The notes below the pieces were generated by a model that was not told the DNA's origin, searched no databases, and was given only the letters and a program-made list of their open reading frames with translations. This document shows positions 61,101-64,000 of a stretch of DNA of 64,000 nucleotides, piece by piece. Source of the DNA: DRPG01 sp964655065 (GTDB taxonomy: Bacteria > Myxococcota_A > UBA796 > GCA-2862545); NCBI GenBank assembly GCA_964655065.1, contig CAZZLC010000008.1, positions 116,861 to 180,860 on the forward strand, in the 5' to 3' direction. How positions within the stretch are numbered: the first letter of the stretch is position 1; each line of letters begins with the position of its first letter. Position numbers and translations under genes: made by a program.

Positions 61101-63743
61101 GTCGTCGAGGCCGTCGCTGTCGGTGTCGGTGCTCAGGGGATTGGTGCCGAGCGTCGCCTCGGCCGCGTTGGTGAGGCCGTCGCCGTCGTCGTCGAGCAGG
61201 GTGTCGTCGTCGGTGGGGTCGAGCGGGTTGGTGCCGGAGGCGACCTCGAGGCCATCGTCGGCCCGCCCGCCGTCGGTGTCGGGGTTGGTCGGGCTGGTGC
61301 CGAGGGCGACCTCCTGGCCGTCGAGGAGGGTGTCGCCGTCGGTGTCGGGGTTCAGCGGATTGGTGCCCGCCGTGACCTCGGCGCCATCGTCGAGCTGATC
61401 GTCGTCGGTGTCGGCGTCGGTGGGGCTCGTGCCGAGCGTGGCCTCGGTCGCGTTGGTGAGGCCGTCGCCGTCGTCGTCGAGCAGGGTGTCGTCGTCGGTG
61501 GGGTCGAGCGGATTGGTGCCGGAGGCGACCTCGAGGCCATCGTCGGCTCGCCCGCCGTCGGTGTCGGGGTCGTTCGGATTCAGGCCGAGGGCGATCTCCT
61601 GGCCGTCGAGCACGGCGTCGTCGTCCGAGTCGGGGTCCAGCGGATCCGTGCCCTCGGCGAGCTCGTCGCTGTCGGAGAGTCCGTCCGCGTCGGTGTCCGC
61701 CGCCAACGGATTGGTCGGCGGCGTCGCATTGACCTCGCTGCCGTCGGAGAGCCCGTCACCGTCGGTGTCCGCCACCGCGGGATTGGTGAGGTGGACGCCG
61801 AGCTCGTCGCCGTCGTCGAGTCCGTCGCCGTCCGTGTCGGTGAGCACGGGGCTCGTCGCGGGGCTTCCGTTGACCTCGTCACCGTCGGAGAGCCCGTCGC
61901 CATCGGAGTCCGTGAGCAGCGGAGACGAGCCGTGGGCCAGCACCTCGTCGCCGTCGGACAGTCCGTCGCCGTCGGTGTCGGCCTGCAGGGGCTCGGTGGA
62001 CCGCGAGATCTCGTCGCCGTCGGACAATCCGTCGCCGTCGGTGTCGGGTTCGGTGGGCTCGGTGCCGTGAACGGCGACCTCGTCACCATCGGAGAGCCCG
62101 TCGCCGTCCGAGTCCTCCACAAGGGGGTTCGTCGGCGGGGTACGGCCGAGCTCGGCTCCATCGTCGAGGCCGTCGCCGTCGGTGTCGGCCGTCGTAGGGT
62201 CGGTGGGGAGGGAGCGAGCCTCGCTCGCGTCGTCGAGGCCGTCCCCGTCGGTGTCGACCTCGGTGGGGTCCGTCCCGAGCAGCGACTCCTCGCGGTCGTC
62301 GAGGGTGTCCCCGTCGGTGTCCACGAGCCGCGGGTCGCTGGCGTACCCGCCGGCGGGCGGCGCGACCTCGGCCCCGTCCGTCAGTCCGTCTCCATCGGTG
62401 TCGGCATCACCGGGGTCGGTCAGGGTCTGGAGGATCTCCACTCCGTCGGAGAGCCCGTCACCATCGGAGTCGGCGATGATCGGGTCGGTACTGTGCACGT
62501 TCAGCTCGTCGCCGTCGGAGAGGCCGTCGCCGTCGGTGTCGGCCAGCACGGGATTGGTGGGCCCCACGGACTCGACGCCGTCGGAGAGGCCGTCGCCGTC
62601 GGTGTCGATCAGCAGCGGCGAGGTGCCGAGGGCCCGCTCGTCGCCGTCGTCGAGCCCGTCGCCGTCGGTGTCGGCCACCAGCGGCAGCGTGTTGGTGACC
62701 GAGAGCTCCACGTTGTCGGCGATGCCGTCGCCGTCGGTGTCGGCTCGCACCGGCGAGGTCCCGAAGTTGGTGACCTCGGCGCCGTCGGAGAGGGTGTCAC
62801 CGTCGGTGTCGACCTCGTTGGGGTCCGATTGGTGGACGTTGACCTCGGGTCCGTCCTCGAGGCCGTCGTTGTCGGTGTCGGCATCATTGGGGTTGGTGCC
62901 GAGCAGCCCCTCGTCCGCGTCGCTGAGCCCGTCGCCGTCGGAGTCGATCAGCGTGCCGTCGTCGGCGGGATCGTTGGGGTCCAGGCCGGCCGCGAGCTCC
63001 GTGCCGTCCCTCACGCCCCCGTCGTCCGTGTCGGGATCGAGGGGGTCGGAGCCGGCCGAGAGCTCCGCCCCGTCAGTGGCGCCGTCGTCGTCGGAGTCGG
63101 GGTCTCTCGGATCGGTCCCCCGGTCGATCTCGACCCCATCGTCGGCCCCATCGTCGTCGGAGTCGGCATCCACGGGATCGGTGCCGTGGAGGTCCAGCTC
63201 GTCGCCGTCGGCGAGACCGTCGTCGTCGGAGTCGGGGTTCCGGGGATCGGTGGGCCCGGCGACCTCGACGGGGTCGGCCAGTCCGTCGGCGTCGGAGTCG
63301 GCCTGGAGGGGATCCGTGCCGTGTCGGTCCACCTCGGCGCCGTCGGCCAGATCGTCGCCGTCGGTGTCGCGGTCGAGCGGGTCCGTGCCGAGCTCGACCT
63401 CGCGCCCGTCGTCGAGCTCGTCGCCGTCGGTGTCCGGATCGATCGGATCGGTGCCCAGCTCGATCTCGCGGCCGTCCAAGAGCGTGTCGTCGTCGGTATC
63501 CGGATCCAGCGGGTCGGTGGGCCCCTCTGCCTCGACGCCGTCGTCGAGTCCGTCGAGGTCGGTGTCCGGCTCGTCGGGATCCGTTCCCAGCGCCTCCTCG
63601 GCGGCGGCGGAGAGACCGTCGCCGTCGGCGTCGGCGCGGGCCTCGGGGAGGCCGGAGTCGGCGGGGTCGATCGGGTCGGTCCCCGTGGGGCACCCAGCCA
63701 GAATGGCAAACGCGACCGTGAACACGAGGCGAGTGGAAGTCAC
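58128..63743 (-). CDS. Giant lipoprotein: thrombospondin type-3 repeats, CBM-like and cadherin-like regions, Kelch propeller
   Basis: An 1871-residue surface lipoprotein. GTG 63743 (GGAG nine bases upstream) starts the signal RLVFTVAFAILAGCPTG (lipobox LAGC); an upstream ATG at 63776 lacks a ribosome site. Residues about 38-1055 are 44 tandem acidic repeats of about 22 residues, consensus DTDGDGLSDGDEV-x4-TDP, each able to bind calcium. About 1065-1205 is CBM6/malectin-like (YRVTVRYANPSASLDMAI). About 1230-1555 are cadherin-like repeats (VSATDSDGAQGSAPVDATIT, VVGTVVATTASGFVTNYQVT). About 1555-1871 is a Kelch propeller (KLYVFGGFKPNFAPKEDVHV, DWIYTIGGQVNHGSGGNDDV). Adhesion or glycan binding in a calcium-stiffened rod is a fair inference. 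Confidence 0.9.
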   Translation of the reverse strand: MTSTRLVFTVAFAILAGCPTGTDPIDPADSGLPEARADADGDGLSAAAEEALGTDPDEPDTDLDGLDDGVEAEGPTDPLDPDTDDDTLLDGREIELGTDPIDPDTDGDELDDGREVELGTDPLDRDTDGDDLADGAEVDRHGTDPLQADSDADGLADPVEVAGPTDPRNPDSDDDGLADGDELDLHGTDPVDADSDDDGADDGVEIDRGTDPRDPDSDDDGATDGAELSAGSDPLDPDTDDGGVRDGTELAAGLDPNDPADDGTLIDSDGDGLSDADEGLLGTNPNDADTDNDGLEDGPEVNVHQSDPNEVDTDGDTLSDGAEVTNFGTSPVRADTDGDGIADNVELSVTNTLPLVADTDGDGLDDGDERALGTSPLLIDTDGDGLSDGVESVGPTNPVLADTDGDGLSDGDELNVHSTDPIIADSDGDGLSDGVEILQTLTDPGDADTDGDGLTDGAEVAPPAGGYASDPRLVDTDGDTLDDREESLLGTDPTEVDTDGDGLDDASEARSLPTDPTTADTDGDGLDDGAELGRTPPTNPLVEDSDGDGLSDGDEVAVHGTEPTEPDTDGDGLSDGDEISRSTEPLQADTDGDGLSDGDEVLAHGSSPLLTDSDGDGLSDGDEVNGSPATSPVLTDTDGDGLDDGDELGVHLTNPAVADTDGDGLSDGSEVNATPPTNPLAADTDADGLSDSDELAEGTDPLDPDSDDDAVLDGQEIALGLNPNDPDTDGGRADDGLEVASGTNPLDPTDDDTLLDDDGDGLTNATEATLGTSPTDADTDDDQLDDGAEVTAGTNPLNPDTDGDTLLDGQEVALGTSPTNPDTDGGRADDGLEVASGTNPLDPTDDDTLLDDDGDGLTNAAEATLGTNPLSTDTDSDGLDDGTEVTLGTDPTLLDTDGDSLGDVLYVNTLHTKPLLSDTDVDGLDDDEELALVPPTDPLLPDTDGDGLSDGDEVDLHLTDPLLVDTDGDTLSDGDEVDIHLTDPTLSDTDGDGLDDAVEVFSTLTDPTLADTDGDTLDDNVELGLGTDPLLVDTDGDLASDGVEVTNGSDPLDSTDAGCISEVIQLESRQLVQLADVGSTDTFQRDVLAPEPAGTSGVGPDGLYAGYTGVGYVDVGADVGDAVAFTVNPPSTGTYRVTVRYANPSASLDMAISESGQSLGTLTFAPTGAPDVWSEAFIDVVIDPGTTLQLANAGSGGPSLDEVELTRTVPSVDPNQGPCDGFATPNPAPVVPPGQSLSIDLANVVNGVAMGTVAATDDRGDIAYFTITGGNANGDFGIDRDGTLRILNHHAPVGTVSLQVSATDSDGAQGSAPVDATITNVNPNLPPVVTPQTWNVPSTALANGALIGAVMASDPDGQPGDPLSYTVHHIEINGNPLHVPGNQQTIFQIDPTTGVLSFDDASGVVQGDTYQVHVHVTDLGGATGMAFQTVNIVAPSAPVIAPQSFTVVETTASGAVVGTVVATTASGFVTNYQVTSASFLQSTNPPPSDSSSDPDYDPSSVLALDPATGELTVDDPKYLLEVEGPVQLVVEVQNSAGLTASATVTINVQDLAVTVSQTVPLSWSQAAQHPVGHNEGTGGEVGGKLYVFGGFKPNFAPKEDVHVYDPSANAWTKLLDMPPMAGNSGAGGATHLGWSTDGTDIYIAAGYAANASGNGQQFGSKRVYRYNVAADTYTELAQLPVDRSAGELEYLNGKLYYIAGTNRQRTTDQGDVYVLDLANQAAGWSTGSRMPNPRNHLGSAVHGGRIWIVAGQKEHDGQLVPQDDIHAYDPVTDSWEHVTDLPKRFNHIQGSVFSHGDWIYTIGGQVNHGSGGNDDVYAYNPTTDTWIEFTTLPVNRMSPVAGVLGNVLHVSGGNGSRNTYKATLPAAYQVP
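60582..63632 (-). repeat. 44 tandem TSP3-type coding repeats, about 66 bp each
   Basis: The DNA encoding residues about 38-1055 of the giant lipoprotein is a 3-kb array of 44 degenerate units, mostly 63-75 bp. The plus strand shows it as recurring GTCGCCGTCGGTGTCGG. Units vary in the loop between the acidic core and TDP (x4 to x10). A longer duplication, about 285 bp in period, lies within it near 61144-61570. The array also creates long spurious reading frames on the plus strand. Confidence 0.92.
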
Positions 63744-64000
63744 GGAATCTGCTCCACGGGAAGGCGCGCGGAGCATAACCGAGGTCAGGGGCGATGGTTG
63801 ACCGAGACTTGCCGCGAGCGAGCGTCACTCGGGTTCGGTCGTCGCCTCGGGCCGACCCCCGGTGCGCGGCGAGTCGATCCTGGCCCGGCCGCTGCTCCGC
63901 CCCGGGCAGGTCGATCCAGGAATGGTCGCGCACGATCCCGGTGGTAAGGGGGCGAAGACCCGGACGCCCCGACGCGAAGAGCCCGAGACCGGCGGCAAGG

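Noticed and set aside
60582..63632. CRISPR-like tandem repeats
   Set aside because: Units are in-frame, about 66 bp, degenerate and encode acidic calcium-type repeats. There are no unique spacers and no cas genes.
59499..63947. A plus-strand reading frame of about 1480 codons over the repeat region
   Set aside because: It is the antisense of the repeat protein. Its repetitive VGVG/AVAVGV composition comes from the complementary 66-bp repeats, and the minus-strand protein has signal, domains and a ribosome site.
1..64000. tRNA, rRNA, insertion sequences, phage integrase or attachment sites
   Set aside because: None was recognised by eye on either strand. A covariance-model search (tRNAscan-SE, Rfam) would be decisive for small RNAs and was not possible.

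Overview
The window is high-GC DNA, almost fully coding, and reads like a scaffold from a Myxococcota (myxobacteria-like) bacterium. That placement is inference from gene content: Hanks-type Ser/Thr kinases fused to long C-terminal regions, FHA-AAA+ regulators, ECF sigma/anti-sigma pairs, a DUF1592/DUF1552 pair, many lipoproteins of unknown function, a caspase-like protease, TIR proteins and a very large thrombospondin type-3 repeat protein. No rRNA, tRNA, CRISPR, IS element or integrase was found. No gene-free stretch exceeds 300 bases. A run of 100 N at 38196-38295 is an assembly gap that splits a LysR gene.

Region 1 (1-11922) is a surface-glycan locus. A minus-strand operon (4820 down to 1) encodes rfbF and rfbG (CDP-4-keto-6-deoxyglucose synthesis), an RmlC-like epimerase, an NAD-dependent reductase/epimerase, a CmcI-type methyltransferase and a family 2 glycosyltransferase cut by the window edge. 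After a divergent region and a PhoD-like phosphatase, a plus-strand operon (6355-11138) carries E1 alpha and E1 beta of a 2-oxoacid dehydrogenase, a fusion of a lipoyl domain and a subunit-binding domain to a NeuD/PglD-type acyltransferase, a TylF-like methyltransferase and a UDP-glucuronate decarboxylase. Neighbouring genes in both operons mostly overlap by one to four bases. The fusion protein is the most unusual object in the window.

Region 2 (12043-27143) holds a membrane TIR protein, a minus-strand set (flavin monooxygenase, arylsulfotransferase-like lipoprotein, a decayed lipoprotein gene, DUF1592 protein, Tat-exported DUF1552 protein), two overlapping histidine kinases with complementary defects, a three-gene cassette (winged-helix protein, P-loop NTPase, membrane protein) and a DUF2237 protein.

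Region 3 (27366-38612) has a carbohydrate-binding-type lipoprotein, a Ser/Thr kinase-NTPase translationally coupled to a GAF sigma-54 activator, lipoproteins, a second membrane TIR protein beside an exported helical protein, and the gapped LysR gene.

Region 4 (38633-46113) contains a methyltransferase and two paralogous ECF sigma/anti-sigma modules. The first continues into a small ORF and a caspase-like protease; a paralogue of the protease's C-terminal domain lies beside the second module. A SGNH hydrolase and a small exported protein sit between them.

Region 5 (46408-64000) encodes a beta-helix lipoprotein, a subtilisin-like protease broken by a frameshift in a C run, an FHA-AAA+ regulator lacking GAFTGA, a lipoprotein, a second Ser/Thr kinase, a third histidine kinase, alanine dehydrogenase and an 1871-residue lipoprotein with 44 calcium-binding-type repeats, carbohydrate-binding and cadherin-like regions and a Kelch propeller.
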